A stretch of 64,000 nt of DNA from Brachyspira hyodysenteriae ATCC 27164 (GCF_001676785.2 NZ_CP015910.2:2728001-2792000), one strand, 5' to 3'. Numbered from the stretch's first letter, positions 1-9,414 are shown. The notes: generated by a model from the sequence alone, not told the origin. Program-made: numbers and translations.

Positions 1-47
1 ATAAGGAGCAGGCTACTGTAGTAATAAGAAAAAGCAAGGCTGTTTGA
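1..47 (+). CDS. C-terminal end of an upstream gene (partial)
   Basis: Frame 3 is open from the window edge and ends with TGA at 45-47, giving a 14-residue tail (…VVIRKSKAV). A strong terminator follows at 111-143, which fits the end of a real gene. The product cannot be identified from this fragment. Confidence 0.45.
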   Translation, partial: KEQATVVIRKSKAV

Positions 48-110
48 TTTTATTATTTTAGTATTATATTTAGAAAATTATTTTATTTATTTTAATAAAT
101 AAAATTTGAG

Positions 111-143
111 AATCCCTCCTAAAAGTTTTAGGAGGGATTTTTT
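111..143 (+). terminator. Rho-independent terminator
   Basis: A near-uninterrupted inverted repeat with arms AATCCCTCCTAAAA and TTTTAGGAGGGATT is followed directly by a T run. It closes the transcript that enters from the left edge. Confidence 0.9.
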
Positions 144-196
144 ATATTATTAATACTGTATAAAAAATCATTTTGTAAAAAATGAATAATAGCACC

Positions 197-224
197 TTGA
201 CAAATAAAGTCTTTTAAGTAAAAT
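197..224 (+). promoter_or_regulatory. Promoter for cysS
   Basis: TTGACA at 197-202, a 16-bp spacer and TAAAAT at 219-224, about 30 bp upstream of the cysS start codon. Confidence 0.65.
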
Positions 225-255
225 GTTAATTATATTTTAAGGAAGAAAATTTAAT

Positions 256-1680
256 ATGAAAGATATAGTATTTTATAATTCACTCACTAGAGAAAAAGAA
301 GTATTCAAACCTATTAATGCTAATGAAGTTGGTATGTATTCATGCGGACCTACTGTATATAATTATGCTCATATAGGTAATTTCAGGGCATATATATTCA
401 GCGACTTACTTAGAAGGGTATTAGAGGATTATGGATATAATGTTAAGCTTGTAATGAATTTGACAGATGTCGATGATAAAACTATAAAAAATTCTAAAGA
501 AAATCATATATCTTTGAATGATTATACAAAGAAATATAAAGAAGCATTTTTTGAAGATATAAAAACATTGGGAATAAAAAAAGCTACTGTAAACCCAGCA
601 GCCACTGATCATATAAAAGAGATGATTAATATTATAGAACTTCTTAAAAAGAATGGTCATACTTATGAATCAGACGGTTCAGTTTATTTTAAAATAAGTA
701 CATTCCCTCAATACGGAGAATTGGCTAATTTGGATAAGCAGGAACTATTAGACGGTGCTTCCGGACGAGTTCTTAATGATGAATATGATAAAGAAAATGC
801 AAGCGACTTTGTACTTTGGAAAGCATATACAGAAGATGACGGAGATGTTTATTGGGATTCTCCTTTCGGAAAAGGCAGACCTGGATGGCATATAGAATGT
901 TCTGCTATGAGCTGCAAATATTTAGGAAAGCATTTCGATATACATACTGGAGGAGTTGATAATAAATTCCCTCATCATGAAAATGAAATAGCACAGAATG
1001 AAGCTGCTTTTAATGAAAAGTTCGTTAATTATTGGCTTCACTGCGAGCATTTGATAGTTGATGGCGAGAAAATGTCTAAATCTAAAGGTAATTTCTACAC
1101 TTTAAGAGATTTACTTGATAAAGGACTTTCTCCTGAGGCTATAAGATACTCACTTATTAATTCTCATTATAGAAAACAATTAAATTTCACTATTGAAGGA
1201 ATTAAACAGTCTCAAAGTGCTATTGACAGAGTTAATGATTTGATATTTAGATTAAAAGATATAAATAATACTGAATCTAATGAAATTAATGAAAATTTAT
1301 TAAAAGAGTTAGAAGTTTCTAATGAAAAGTTTTCTGACTCTATTTACAATGATTTAAATATTTCCGAAGCACTTGGAATATTATTTACTTTGGTAAAAAC
1401 TGTAAATACATCTTTTGATTCTATTAATGTAAATACAAGAGATGCTATATTAAAATTTATAGGGAGAGTAAATAATATTATAAACTGCTTTAATATGGGC
1501 GATACTGATAAAAAATCAAATAATGAAGACGAAGATAAAATAAATAAATTAATAGAAGAAAGAACTATTGCCAAAAAAGAGAAAAATTATCAAAAGGCAG
1601 ATGAGATAAGAAATCAGTTATTGTCTATGGGAATAGAGATAATGGATACACCTCAAGGTGTTAAGTGGAAAAGAAAATAA
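256..1680 (+). CDS. cysS: Cysteinyl-tRNA synthetase
   Basis: Class I aminoacyl-tRNA synthetase that charges tRNA-Cys in the cytoplasm. The N-terminus has CGPTVYNYAHIGN, which holds the zinc-ligand Cys30 and the HIGH-type motif HIGN at 39-42. GWHIECSAM and the HHENEIAQ segment carry the other zinc ligands. KMSKS lies at 272-276. The 474-residue length and the C-terminal basic helix (KKEKNYQKADEIRNQL) are normal for bacterial CysRS. The ATG at 256 is preceded by AAGGA and lies just downstream of a TTGACA promoter. The exonuclease gene starts 15 bp later and is probably co-transcribed. Confidence 0.97.
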   Translation: MKDIVFYNSLTREKEVFKPINANEVGMYSCGPTVYNYAHIGNFRAYIFSDLLRRVLEDYGYNVKLVMNLTDVDDKTIKNSKENHISLNDYTKKYKEAFFEDIKTLGIKKATVNPAATDHIKEMINIIELLKKNGHTYESDGSVYFKISTFPQYGELANLDKQELLDGASGRVLNDEYDKENASDFVLWKAYTEDDGDVYWDSPFGKGRPGWHIECSAMSCKYLGKHFDIHTGGVDNKFPHHENEIAQNEAAFNEKFVNYWLHCEHLIVDGEKMSKSKGNFYTLRDLLDKGLSPEAIRYSLINSHYRKQLNFTIEGIKQSQSAIDRVNDLIFRLKDINNTESNEINENLLKELEVSNEKFSDSIYNDLNISEALGILFTLVKTVNTSFDSINVNTRDAILKFIGRVNNIINCFNMGDTDKKSNNEDEDKINKLIEERTIAKKEKNYQKADEIRNQLLSMGIEIMDTPQGVKWKRK

Positions 1681-1695
1681 ATATAAAGGAATTGT

Positions 1696-2559
1696 GTGGA
1701 TTTAATAAAAAAAACATTTCAGCATATAGAAGGTATAGGACCTAAAAAAGAAACACTTCTATGGGAAGAAGGTGCTGTTGATTGGGAAGATACTTTAAAG
1801 AATATAAATTATTATGCTATGCCAAGCAGCATGAGAGAAGCGTTAAAAAATGAACTTCCTAAATCTATATATAATTATAATTCAAAAAATTACAGCTATT
1901 TTTTGAAAAGGTTTCCGGATTCCATAATATATAGACTTTATCCTGTTCTTATGGATAAAACCGTTTTTCTAGATATAGAAACTACAGGCATAAAACCGTC
2001 TAAGGCACATGTTACAGTTATAGGCTGTTATGACGGAAAAGAGATGAAAGTTTTTGTGCATGGCAGAAATGAGCATGAATTTTTAGACTATATAAAAAAT
2101 TATTCTATAATTGTAACTTTCAATGGTTCTTGTTTTGATATACCATTTTTAGAAAGATATTTTGCTACAACTATAAAATGTGCTCAGATAGATTTGCGTT
2201 TTGTACTTAAAGATTTGGGATATACAGGCGGACTTAAAAAAATAGAACAAGATGTAGGTATTTCCAGAGGCGATGACATGGAAGGTGTTAATGGATATAC
2301 TGCAGTTTTATTATGGAATTATTATCAAGATACTAAAGATGAAACAGCAATAGATTCATTAATACATTATAATTTACTTGATACTATTAATTTAGAGCAT
2401 TTGCTTTGTTTAGCATATAATAAATATGCAGAAAGCTATAATTGCCAGCTTTTAGAGTATAAAACTTTACCTTCTGTAGATCATTATAAACCTAACAAAA
2501 AATTAATTGATGCTTTACACAAAAAGCCTTATAAATATGCTCCTAAAAGCGAAGATTAA
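1696..2559 (+). CDS. RNase H-like (YprB/DEDD-type) 3'-5' exonuclease domain protein
   Basis: 287 residues. After a short N-terminal region with a GIGPKKE segment resembling a helix-hairpin-helix, an RNase H-like exonuclease core begins near residue 87. It has FLDIETTG (acidic motif 1), VTFNGSCFDIPFL (motif 2), AQIDLRFVLKD, and a late YNLLDTINLEHL acidic segment. This matches the YprB/RNase_H_2 family of predicted 3'-5' nucleases. The substrate is unknown. The start is GTG at 1696 with AAAGGA five bases upstream; there is no in-frame ATG nearby. It follows cysS by 15 bp and overlaps the 3' end of the convergent gene by 4 bp. Confidence 0.85.
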   Translation: MDLIKKTFQHIEGIGPKKETLLWEEGAVDWEDTLKNINYYAMPSSMREALKNELPKSIYNYNSKNYSYFLKRFPDSIIYRLYPVLMDKTVFLDIETTGIKPSKAHVTVIGCYDGKEMKVFVHGRNEHEFLDYIKNYSIIVTFNGSCFDIPFLERYFATTIKCAQIDLRFVLKDLGYTGGLKKIEQDVGISRGDDMEGVNGYTAVLLWNYYQDTKDETAIDSLIHYNLLDTINLEHLLCLAYNKYAESYNCQLLEYKTLPSVDHYKPNKKLIDALHKKPYKYAPKSED

Positions 2560-3707
2560 TAAGCCTGATCCAATATTGTCATTATTGAATCAAAATTCAT
2601 AGTTCTAGGAAGCTGATCCATTCCAGGATATTTTAATGCTAACTCCGCAACTTTATCAAATTTACTTCTATCTATATTTATCTCATTAAGTCTTGTAGGT
2701 AAATTTATATTATGAAGGAATTGCTTTATATGCTGTGCAGATTGGTTAGCAATTTCAAAAGGTGTCATTTCAGGATCTATTCCATCTATTACATTTGAAA
2801 GCACAACATATTTATTAGGTGCAACAGTAATATAATACTCCATAATATGAGGAAGCAATATAGAACATACCATAGATTTATTAACTGCATATACGCTATT
2901 TATAGCAATAGATAAAGCTCTTATAGCACCCAAACTGCTATGACATGCTGAAGTAGCACATAACATATTTGCAGTTGCCAAAGTTGTTATATTATCTATA
3001 TTATTGCTGTCAGATATAAGTTTTTTTAATCCCTGCATACTTATTTTCATAGCATGTACTATCAAAGGTTCTGTTATGCTTGTAAGAGTATTACTCATAT
3101 ATATATCAAATGATAAAGCAAATACTGATAAAGCACTGCTTATAGTATATTTTACAGGTACAGTTGCATATAAAGTAGGGTCTATAATACAATTTGAAGC
3201 ATATACATTAGATTCATTATTCTGCTTATTTACTTCTTCATATTTATCATATAAGCACATACCTGTAGCTATTTCAGATAAAGAACCTAATATTGTAGGC
3301 ACAGCTATAATAGGCAAAGGTTTATGATATACAGGCTGACCATTTATATAATCTGAAGCTTCTCCGCTATTTGTTACTACAATTGCAGCACCTTTAGCTG
3401 TATTTTGTATTTTGAAGCCTCCTACAGCAACTATAGATTCTGCCTTACTATATCTCACCAAATTGGCAATAATATCTGCAGCATCGCTTGTGCTTGTAGA
3501 ATTTACATCTGAATAAACCATTACATTTATAAAATTATCATTAAGTTTATTCACTATTTGATCTATTAATCCGGTTTGATTGAATGATGCTCCATCTGTA
3601 ACCAATACAGTTCTTCCGCCGTATTTCTTTATTGCATCTGGTAAGCAGTCAAGAGAATCAACTCCGAATGTTATTTTTGTTGGTATGTTAAATTCTATTA
3701 TAGCCAT
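2556..3707 (-). CDS. Iron-containing alcohol dehydrogenase homologue, probably non-catalytic
   Basis: 383 residues that align along their whole length with group III Fe-dependent alcohol dehydrogenases such as FucO: N-terminal TKITFGVDSL, IIAVPTILGSLSE, and ILLPHIMEY near 283-291. The key residues are changed. At the metal ligands (Asp, His, His, His in FucO) my alignment puts Ser194, Leu198, Arg263 and Lys277. The nucleotide-binding GGGSxxD motif reads GGFKIQN (96-102). The frame is intact, so this looks like a retained pseudoenzyme rather than a decaying gene. The fold assignment is firm; the lack of activity is inferred. Confidence 0.88.
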   Translation of the reverse strand: MAIIEFNIPTKITFGVDSLDCLPDAIKKYGGRTVLVTDGASFNQTGLIDQIVNKLNDNFINVMVYSDVNSTSTSDAADIIANLVRYSKAESIVAVGGFKIQNTAKGAAIVVTNSGEASDYINGQPVYHKPLPIIAVPTILGSLSEIATGMCLYDKYEEVNKQNNESNVYASNCIIDPTLYATVPVKYTISSALSVFALSFDIYMSNTLTSITEPLIVHAMKISMQGLKKLISDSNNIDNITTLATANMLCATSACHSSLGAIRALSIAINSVYAVNKSMVCSILLPHIMEYYITVAPNKYVVLSNVIDGIDPEMTPFEIANQSAQHIKQFLHNINLPTRLNEINIDRSKFDKVAELALKYPGMDQLPRTMNFDSIMTILDQAY

Positions 3708-3867
3708 AGTCTTCTTCTATTATATATATTTTTATATTTCTTATTATATATCTTCGGAAATGTTAACCTTAATTTTTAATGTTAATAGTCAATTAATTTT
3801 ATACATTTTAGAATATTTACATTTGCCAGCCACTTTTCTTTACTATTTTTTTATATAAATTTATTGT

Positions 3868-3938
3868 TATGCTCGTCGACGAAGTCCGCCTAGGCAGGTG
3901 TCGCCTACAATAACCTACTTGTGGCTACGACTCTCTTT
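3868..3938. other. Short GC-rich island in AT-rich spacer
   Basis: Within an otherwise roughly 80% AT spacer (3708-3973), about 70 bp are rich in G+C. They contain a SalI-like GTCGAC, a CCTAGG palindrome and a TAGGC…GCCTA inverted repeat. The island sits just before the tandem array. No reading frame or known element is recognised. Confidence 0.5.
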
Positions 3939-3973
3939 TATATTTTTTATTATAGTTGATATTAATATAAAAA

Positions 3974-4750
3974 TTGAATATTAGTAATGTTATAAGTTTT
4001 AAAACGATAAAGGAGCAGCTGATAACTGACGAAGGAAGTTGTCAGCTATTTGCCAGCGACTTTATCGCTAGCAATAATAAAAAATTAAATATTAGTAATG
4101 TTATAAGTTTTAAAGCGATAAAGGAGCAGCTGATAACTGACGAAGGAAGTTGTCAGCTATTTGCCAGCGACTTTATCGCTAGCAATAATAAAAAATTAAA
4201 TATTAGTAATGTTATAAGTTTTAAAGCGATAAAGGAGCAGCTGATAACTGACGAAGGAAGTTGTCAGCTATTTGCCAGCGACTTTATCGCTAGCAATAAT
4301 AAAAAATTAAATATTAGTAATGTTATAAGTTTTAAAGCGATAAAGGAGCAGCTGATAACTGACGAAGGAAGTTGTCAGCTATTTGCCAGCGACTTTATCG
4401 CTAGCAATAATAAAAAATTAAATATTAGTAATGTTATAAGTTTTAAAGCGATAAAGGAGCAGCTGATAACTGACGAAAGAAGTTGTCAGCTATTTGCCAG
4501 CGACTTTATCGCTAGCAATAATAAAAAATTAAATATTAGTAATGTTATAAGTTTTAAAGCGATAAAGTAGCAGCTGATAACTGACGAAAGAAGTTGTCAG
4601 CTATTTGCCAGCGACTTTATCGCTAGCAATAATAAAAAATTAAATATTAGTAATGTTATAAGTTTTAAAGCGATAAAGGAGCAGCTGATAACTGACGAAG
4701 GAAGTTGTCAGCTATTTGCCAGCGACTTTATCGCTAGCAATAATAAGAAA
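3974..4750. repeat. Tandem array: seven copies of a 111-bp unit with nested inverted repeats
   Basis: Units start at 3974, 4085, 4196, 4307, 4418, 4529 and 4640, exactly 111 bp each (777 bp in all), nearly identical. Each unit carries an outer inverted repeat, AGCGATAAAG…CTTTATCGCT, enclosing an inner one, AGCTGATAAC…GTTGTCAGCT, with one G·U wobble. A single strand could therefore fold into a two-level hairpin of about 65 nt per unit. Variants are few: copy 1 differs at its start, copies 5 and 6 have GAAAGAAG, and copy 6 has GTAG for GGAG. The period is a multiple of three, so a TTG-started frame stays open for 5.4 units. There is no ribosome binding site, and copy 6 has an in-frame TAG. Confidence 0.97.
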
Positions 4751-4753
4751 AAA

Positions 4754-5989
4754 TTATTCTATTATGTATAAATATTCATCTTTTATGAATGGTCTAATTT
4801 CATCAAAGTCAAAAACTATTTCTGTTTCACCATAAACATAAGCTGTTATAGTATATATAGGCCATACAAAATGCACACCGTCAGCATAAATGTAAAAAGA
4901 TGTATCAGCTAAAGTTATTTCATCTAAAGGGACTAAGTAACTTTCTTCATCTCTATCTTCTATTGATAAAAGTTTATCTCTCATAATACTTTTTAATTCA
5001 ATATCATCAAAATCTTTTATAAAATTAGTAGCTTCTATTTTTTCACCTGTTTCTAATGAATATACTAAATTATAATTATTGTACACTCCATGTGCTCCGC
5101 CTAAATATAATGTTGAAGTTCTTGTTATAGATATAGTTTTATCATTAAAATAAGTTATGTTGATAGATTTACTTGATTCATAGCTGTCAGCTGAATTTGT
5201 TAACCATTCATCATAAGGATCACTCATATCATTTTCAAATAATTTTGATATGCTTTCCTTTTTATCTTCAAATTCTAAATTTTCATTTCTTTTTAGATTA
5301 TTTAGATTGAAACCTTCATTTATATCAAAAGAAATTTTATCATATACTTCTAATTTGTTAGTGTCATCAGGTATAAGCAAAAATATAGAATCTTTATATG
5401 AGAATGTTGATGCACTTCCATATTCATTAGTTTCAGAAACATCTGAATATGCATAGTTATATACAGCTGCTTTTAATGATGAAGTTGTATTTATTTCTTT
5501 TGATGAACTATTTAATGATTTGGAAGTCATTTTAAATGATGTAATATTTGAATATGTACTTTCTATACTGTCGCCGTTTTCAGCTTCTGCATATATTCTA
5601 TTATTTGTTATATCAAGAATGCTGTTTTTATCATAAAATTGATTTATATCATTTAAATTTTTATAATTAAAAGCTGCCTTTATTTTTTCATAATTAGGCA
5701 TTAATTCAGAGTTATTTTCAGGCCATCTGTCATTTAAATATACAGAAAAGAAATCTCCTTCATCATTTTTTAAGTAATTGTGATGAGATATCCATTCTAT
5801 ATTTTTTGGTGTATTAAAACTATCATTTTTTGTATTATTATTGTTTGATTCTTCAGCTTGTTTTAATTCATTAGTTTGAGTTTCTATTGTATTAGTATTG
5901 GTTTGATTATTATTAATGTTATTATTTTTATTATTTGAACATGATATTATTAAAAGTATAAAAGATAATGTAATAATATTTCTAATCAT
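4754..5989 (-). CDS. Lipoprotein with DUF3298 (RsiV-like) C-terminal domain
   Basis: 411 residues. A signal peptide ends in the lipobox IISC (Cys17). An Asn/Thr-rich linker to about residue 60 follows, then a large globular region. The C-terminal part has STLYLGGAHG, and near the end FYIYADGVHFVWPIYTITAYVYG and VFDFDEIRPF. These are hallmarks of the DUF3298/DUF4163 exported domain seen in RsiV-like proteins. It is probably anchored on the periplasmic or outer surface; no ligand can be named. The tandem array abuts its 3' end, with the stop 3 bp beyond the last repeat unit. It has its own promoter, back to back with that of the peptide-binding genes. Confidence 0.82.
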   Translation of the reverse strand: MIRNIITLSFILLIISCSNNKNNNINNNQTNTNTIETQTNELKQAEESNNNNTKNDSFNTPKNIEWISHHNYLKNDEGDFFSVYLNDRWPENNSELMPNYEKIKAAFNYKNLNDINQFYDKNSILDITNNRIYAEAENGDSIESTYSNITSFKMTSKSLNSSSKEINTTSSLKAAVYNYAYSDVSETNEYGSASTFSYKDSIFLLIPDDTNKLEVYDKISFDINEGFNLNNLKRNENLEFEDKKESISKLFENDMSDPYDEWLTNSADSYESSKSINITYFNDKTISITRTSTLYLGGAHGVYNNYNLVYSLETGEKIEATNFIKDFDDIELKSIMRDKLLSIEDRDEESYLVPLDEITLADTSFYIYADGVHFVWPIYTITAYVYGETEIVFDFDEIRPFIKDEYLYIIE

Positions 5990-6021
5990 AATTGTTTTCC
6001 TGAATTAAAAAGTTAGTAAAC

Positions 6022-6050
6022 ATAATATTTTATATTGTTCATTTTGTCAA
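6022..6050 (-). promoter_or_regulatory. Promoter for the DUF3298 lipoprotein
   Basis: On the minus strand, TTGACA (6045-6050), a 17-bp spacer and TATTAT (6022-6027), 33 bp upstream of the start codon. Confidence 0.75.
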
Positions 6051-6082
6051 TATAAAATATTACTGTATAGAGAAATTTTTTA

Positions 6083-6111
6083 TTGACATTATAAAGTTTA
6101 TAGTTTAATAT
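6083..6111 (+). promoter_or_regulatory. Promoter for the first two peptide-binding genes
   Basis: TTGACA (6083-6088), 17-bp spacer, TAATAT (6106-6111). Transcription would start near 6118. This rules out the in-frame ATG at 6110 and supports translation from 6155. Confidence 0.75.
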
Positions 6112-6154
6112 GTATAAAATTTATATATTTAAATTTATACATAGAGGCTGTATT

Positions 6155-7762
6155 ATGAAAAAGATATCAATTGTTTTTTTAATGATGTTTTTGATTATAA
6201 TATCATGCGGTAAAAAATCAGAAACAAATACTGAGTCAATTTCATCTATATCAATTAATTTAGGTCCTGAACCTAAGACTATGGATCCTACATTGAATTC
6301 TATTAACGTTGTATCATCTTATATACTTCATGCTTTTGAAGGATTAACAAAGATAGATTCAAATAATAATGTAAGACCTGGTATGGCAGAAACTTGGGAT
6401 ATATCAGATGATGGTTTAGTATATACATTCCATATAAGAAAGAATGCAAAATGGTCTGATGGTAAACCTGTAACTGCACATGATTTTGAATATTCTTGGA
6501 AAAGGGCTGTTGATCCAAAGACTGCAGCTGAATACTCATATATGATGGAAATAGTAAAAAATGCCAAAGAGATTAATGCAGGCAATATGGATTATAATAG
6601 TTTAGGAGTAAGAGCTATTGATGATTATACACTTGAAGTGCAGCTTGAAAATCCTGCTATTTATTTTATAGACTTCATAGCTTCTACAGTAGTGTTTATG
6701 CCTGTTAGAAAAGATATTATAGAACAATATGGAGATCAATGGACTTTAACTCCTGAAACATATATAGGAAACGGTCCATATAAAATGAAAGAAAGAGTAA
6801 TAGATGAGAAAATAGTTTTTGACATTAATACTAACTATTACGATGCTGATAAACAAGTAGCTAAACAAATTAATTTTGTACTTATGAGCGATCCTAATAC
6901 TGCTATTGCCGGTATAAGAGGCGGTACAATAGATTTTTCTGCATTAGAGCCTCCTTCTGCTGAAATAGAAAAATTAAATAATGAGGGTTATATAGTAGCA
7001 AATAATGCTATAGGGACTTATTACATAGAATTAAATATCACTAATAAAGCTTTTGAAGATAAAAGAGTAAGACAGGCTTTATCTCTTGCAATAGACAGAA
7101 ACTATTTAGTAAAGAATGTTACTAAAGGCGGACAGGTTCCTGCGGGAGCTTTCGTACCTACTGAAGTAAGAGGATTAAACTCTACATTTAGAAAAGAAAA
7201 TAAAGAATATATAGATGTTAATGATTATGAGAATAATGTAAAAAAAGCAAAAGAATTAATGGCTGAGGCTGGTTATCCTGATGGTGCAAATTACCCTGTT
7301 ATAGAATTAAAAGTTTCTCCTGGTATTTATGTATTAGTTGGAGAGGCTTTGCAGCAGATGTGGAAAGAGAATTTAAATGTTAATGTATCTTTAGTACAGG
7401 AAGAATTCCCTATCACGCTTCAGACTTTAGTAGAAAAAGATTATCAAATGGCTAGAATGGGTTGGACAGGTGATTATAATGATCCTATGACTATGCTTGA
7501 TGTTATGACTAGCGGCGGCGGAGTAAATCATACAGGATTTGCTAATAAAGAATATGATGATAATCTATTAACAGCAAAACAAACTGAAGATAATAATATA
7601 AGAATGTCTGCTATGGCTAAAGCTGAAAATATACTTATGGAAGAAATGCCTATTATACCTTTATATTATAGAGCAGATTCTTTTATGAAAAATCCTAAAT
7701 TAGATGGTGTGGTATTAAATCCTTTAGGAAGACATAAATTTAATTATTCATATATTAAATAA
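6155..7762 (+). CDS. Oligopeptide ABC transporter substrate-binding lipoprotein (OppA type), copy 1
   Basis: 535 residues, SBP family 5. It captures peptides at the cell surface for an Opp-type ABC importer. Signal peptide with lipobox IISC (Cys18). Typical motifs are GPEPKTMDPTLNS at the start of the mature part, GLTKIDSNN, WSDGKPVTAHDFEYSWKRAVDP and NGPYKMKER. A longer frame begins at 6110, but that codon overlaps the -10 box. The ATG at 6155 has AGAGG upstream and starts directly with a good signal peptide. It is followed 20 bp later by a close paralogue, so the two form one transcript. No permease or ATPase genes for this system are in the window. Confidence 0.93.
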   Translation: MKKISIVFLMMFLIIISCGKKSETNTESISSISINLGPEPKTMDPTLNSINVVSSYILHAFEGLTKIDSNNNVRPGMAETWDISDDGLVYTFHIRKNAKWSDGKPVTAHDFEYSWKRAVDPKTAAEYSYMMEIVKNAKEINAGNMDYNSLGVRAIDDYTLEVQLENPAIYFIDFIASTVVFMPVRKDIIEQYGDQWTLTPETYIGNGPYKMKERVIDEKIVFDINTNYYDADKQVAKQINFVLMSDPNTAIAGIRGGTIDFSALEPPSAEIEKLNNEGYIVANNAIGTYYIELNITNKAFEDKRVRQALSLAIDRNYLVKNVTKGGQVPAGAFVPTEVRGLNSTFRKENKEYIDVNDYENNVKKAKELMAEAGYPDGANYPVIELKVSPGIYVLVGEALQQMWKENLNVNVSLVQEEFPITLQTLVEKDYQMARMGWTGDYNDPMTMLDVMTSGGGVNHTGFANKEYDDNLLTAKQTEDNNIRMSAMAKAENILMEEMPIIPLYYRADSFMKNPKLDGVVLNPLGRHKFNYSYIK

Positions 7763-7782
7763 TAAAATGTTAGGAGAAAAAT

Positions 7783-9381
7783 ATGAAAAAAATAATAACT
7801 GTATTTTTAATGGCGGCTTCATTATTTGTTCTGTCATGCGGAGGAAGCGGAGGAAATAATAATGATGCTATAGTAATTAATATGGGGGCAGAACCTAGAA
7901 CTATAGACCCTAGCCTAAATAGTTTGAATGTTGTTTCTGCTATGTTATATCATCCATTTGAAAGCTTAACAAAAATAGGTGCTGATGGAAAACTTACAGG
8001 CGGTATGGCAGAAAGCTGGGATATATCAGAGGACGGAAAGACATATACTTTTCATTTAAGAACTAATGCTTTATGGTCTGATGGTAAACCTGTAACAGCA
8101 TACGATTTTGAATACAGCTGGAAAAGAGTTGTTAATCCTGATGTTGCAGCACAGTATGCTTCTTTATTAGAAATAATAAAAAATGCTAAAGAGATTAATG
8201 CCGGTAATATGGATTATAATGAGCTTGGTGTAAAAGCTATAGATGATCATACTTTTCAAGTAGAGCTTGTTGATCCTGCTGCTTACTTCTTGGAGTTTAT
8301 GACTACAGTTTCAGTTTTTGCACCTGTAAGAAAGGATATTATAGAACAGTATGGAGATGATTGGACTTTATCACCTGAAACTTATATATGTAATGGTCCT
8401 TATCAAATGACTGAAAGAGTAATGGACGAGTACATCACTTTTGAAGCTAGAACTAATTATTATAATGATGAAACAGTTGCTAAGAAATTAAAATTCATTT
8501 CTATGGCTGATCCTAATACAGCTATTGCTGGAATTAGAGGAGGTACTATACATTTTTCAGCATTAGAACCGCCTTCTAGTGAAATAGAAAAATTAAAAGC
8601 AGAAAATTATATTGCTCTTAAAGACGGAGTAGGTACTTTCTATTTATCTCTTAATATCACAAATAATGCTTTGAAAGATAAAAGAGTGAGACAGGCTTTA
8701 TCTTTGTCTATTGACAGAAATTATTTAGTATCAAATGTAACTATGGGCGGACAGGCAGCAGCTCAAGGTTTTGTTCCTCCTTCTATGGATGGTATCAATG
8801 GTCCGTACAGAGAAGAAGCAGGAATACTTATAGATACTGACAACTATACAGCAAATGTAGAAAAAGCTAAAGCTTTGATGGCTGAAGCTGGATATGCTAA
8901 CGGAGAAGGTTTCCCTGTATTAGAGATAAGAGTTTCTCCTGGACTTCATATAATAGTTGCTGAAGCTATACAGCAGATGTGGAAATCTAATTTAAATATA
9001 GATGTAACATTAAAGAATGATGAATATCCTTTAGTTCTTCAGTATTTATTAGAAAGAAACTTTGATATTGGTTCTATGGCTTGGAATGCAGATTACAGAG
9101 ATCCTATGACTATGCTTGAGATTATGGTTAAAGGCAATACATTCAACTATGGTTTATATGATAATGACGCTTATAACACTTTAGTTAACAATGCTAGAAA
9201 AACTGCTGATCCTGCTGTTAGAATGAAATATATGATGGATGCAGAAAAACTATTGATTGATGATATGCCTTTTATACCTCTTTATCATAGATCATATACT
9301 TTAATGGTTAGTCCTAAATTAAAAAATGTTGTATATAATGCTTTAGGAAAACATAAATTCAATTACTGTTACATAGAATAA
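7783..9381 (+). CDS. Oligopeptide ABC transporter substrate-binding lipoprotein (OppA type), copy 2
   Basis: 532 residues and a clear paralogue of the preceding gene, with the same WSDGKPVTAYDFEYSWKR, YGDDWTLSPETYICNGPY and PNTAIAGIRGGTI blocks. Lipobox VLSC (Cys19) is followed by a Gly-rich tether (GGSGGN). It starts with TTAGGAG upstream, 20 bp after copy 1, and ends in a terminator. Divergence from copy 1 is concentrated in the middle and late parts, where SBP family 5 proteins contact their ligand. Different peptide preference is therefore plausible but not shown. Confidence 0.93.
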   Translation: MKKIITVFLMAASLFVLSCGGSGGNNNDAIVINMGAEPRTIDPSLNSLNVVSAMLYHPFESLTKIGADGKLTGGMAESWDISEDGKTYTFHLRTNALWSDGKPVTAYDFEYSWKRVVNPDVAAQYASLLEIIKNAKEINAGNMDYNELGVKAIDDHTFQVELVDPAAYFLEFMTTVSVFAPVRKDIIEQYGDDWTLSPETYICNGPYQMTERVMDEYITFEARTNYYNDETVAKKLKFISMADPNTAIAGIRGGTIHFSALEPPSSEIEKLKAENYIALKDGVGTFYLSLNITNNALKDKRVRQALSLSIDRNYLVSNVTMGGQAAAQGFVPPSMDGINGPYREEAGILIDTDNYTANVEKAKALMAEAGYANGEGFPVLEIRVSPGLHIIVAEAIQQMWKSNLNIDVTLKNDEYPLVLQYLLERNFDIGSMAWNADYRDPMTMLEIMVKGNTFNYGLYDNDAYNTLVNNARKTADPAVRMKYMMDAEKLLIDDMPFIPLYHRSYTLMVSPKLKNVVYNALGKHKFNYCYIE

Positions 9382-9414
9382 TTAATAAAATAATAATAAA
9401 TAATTATTTATTAA

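Noticed and set aside
3974-4570. Open frame of 198 codons with 37-residue repeats across the tandem array
   Set aside because: It needs a TTG start without a ribosome binding site, ends at a TAG that arises in copy 6, and its arms form matched hairpins. I list it as a repeat, not a gene.
3974-4750. CRISPR array
   Set aside because: Units are directly contiguous and identical throughout, with no unique spacers and no cas genes.
6110-6154. Upstream ATG extending the first peptide-binding protein
   Set aside because: It overlaps the -10 box and would put 15 residues before a perfect lipoprotein signal peptide.
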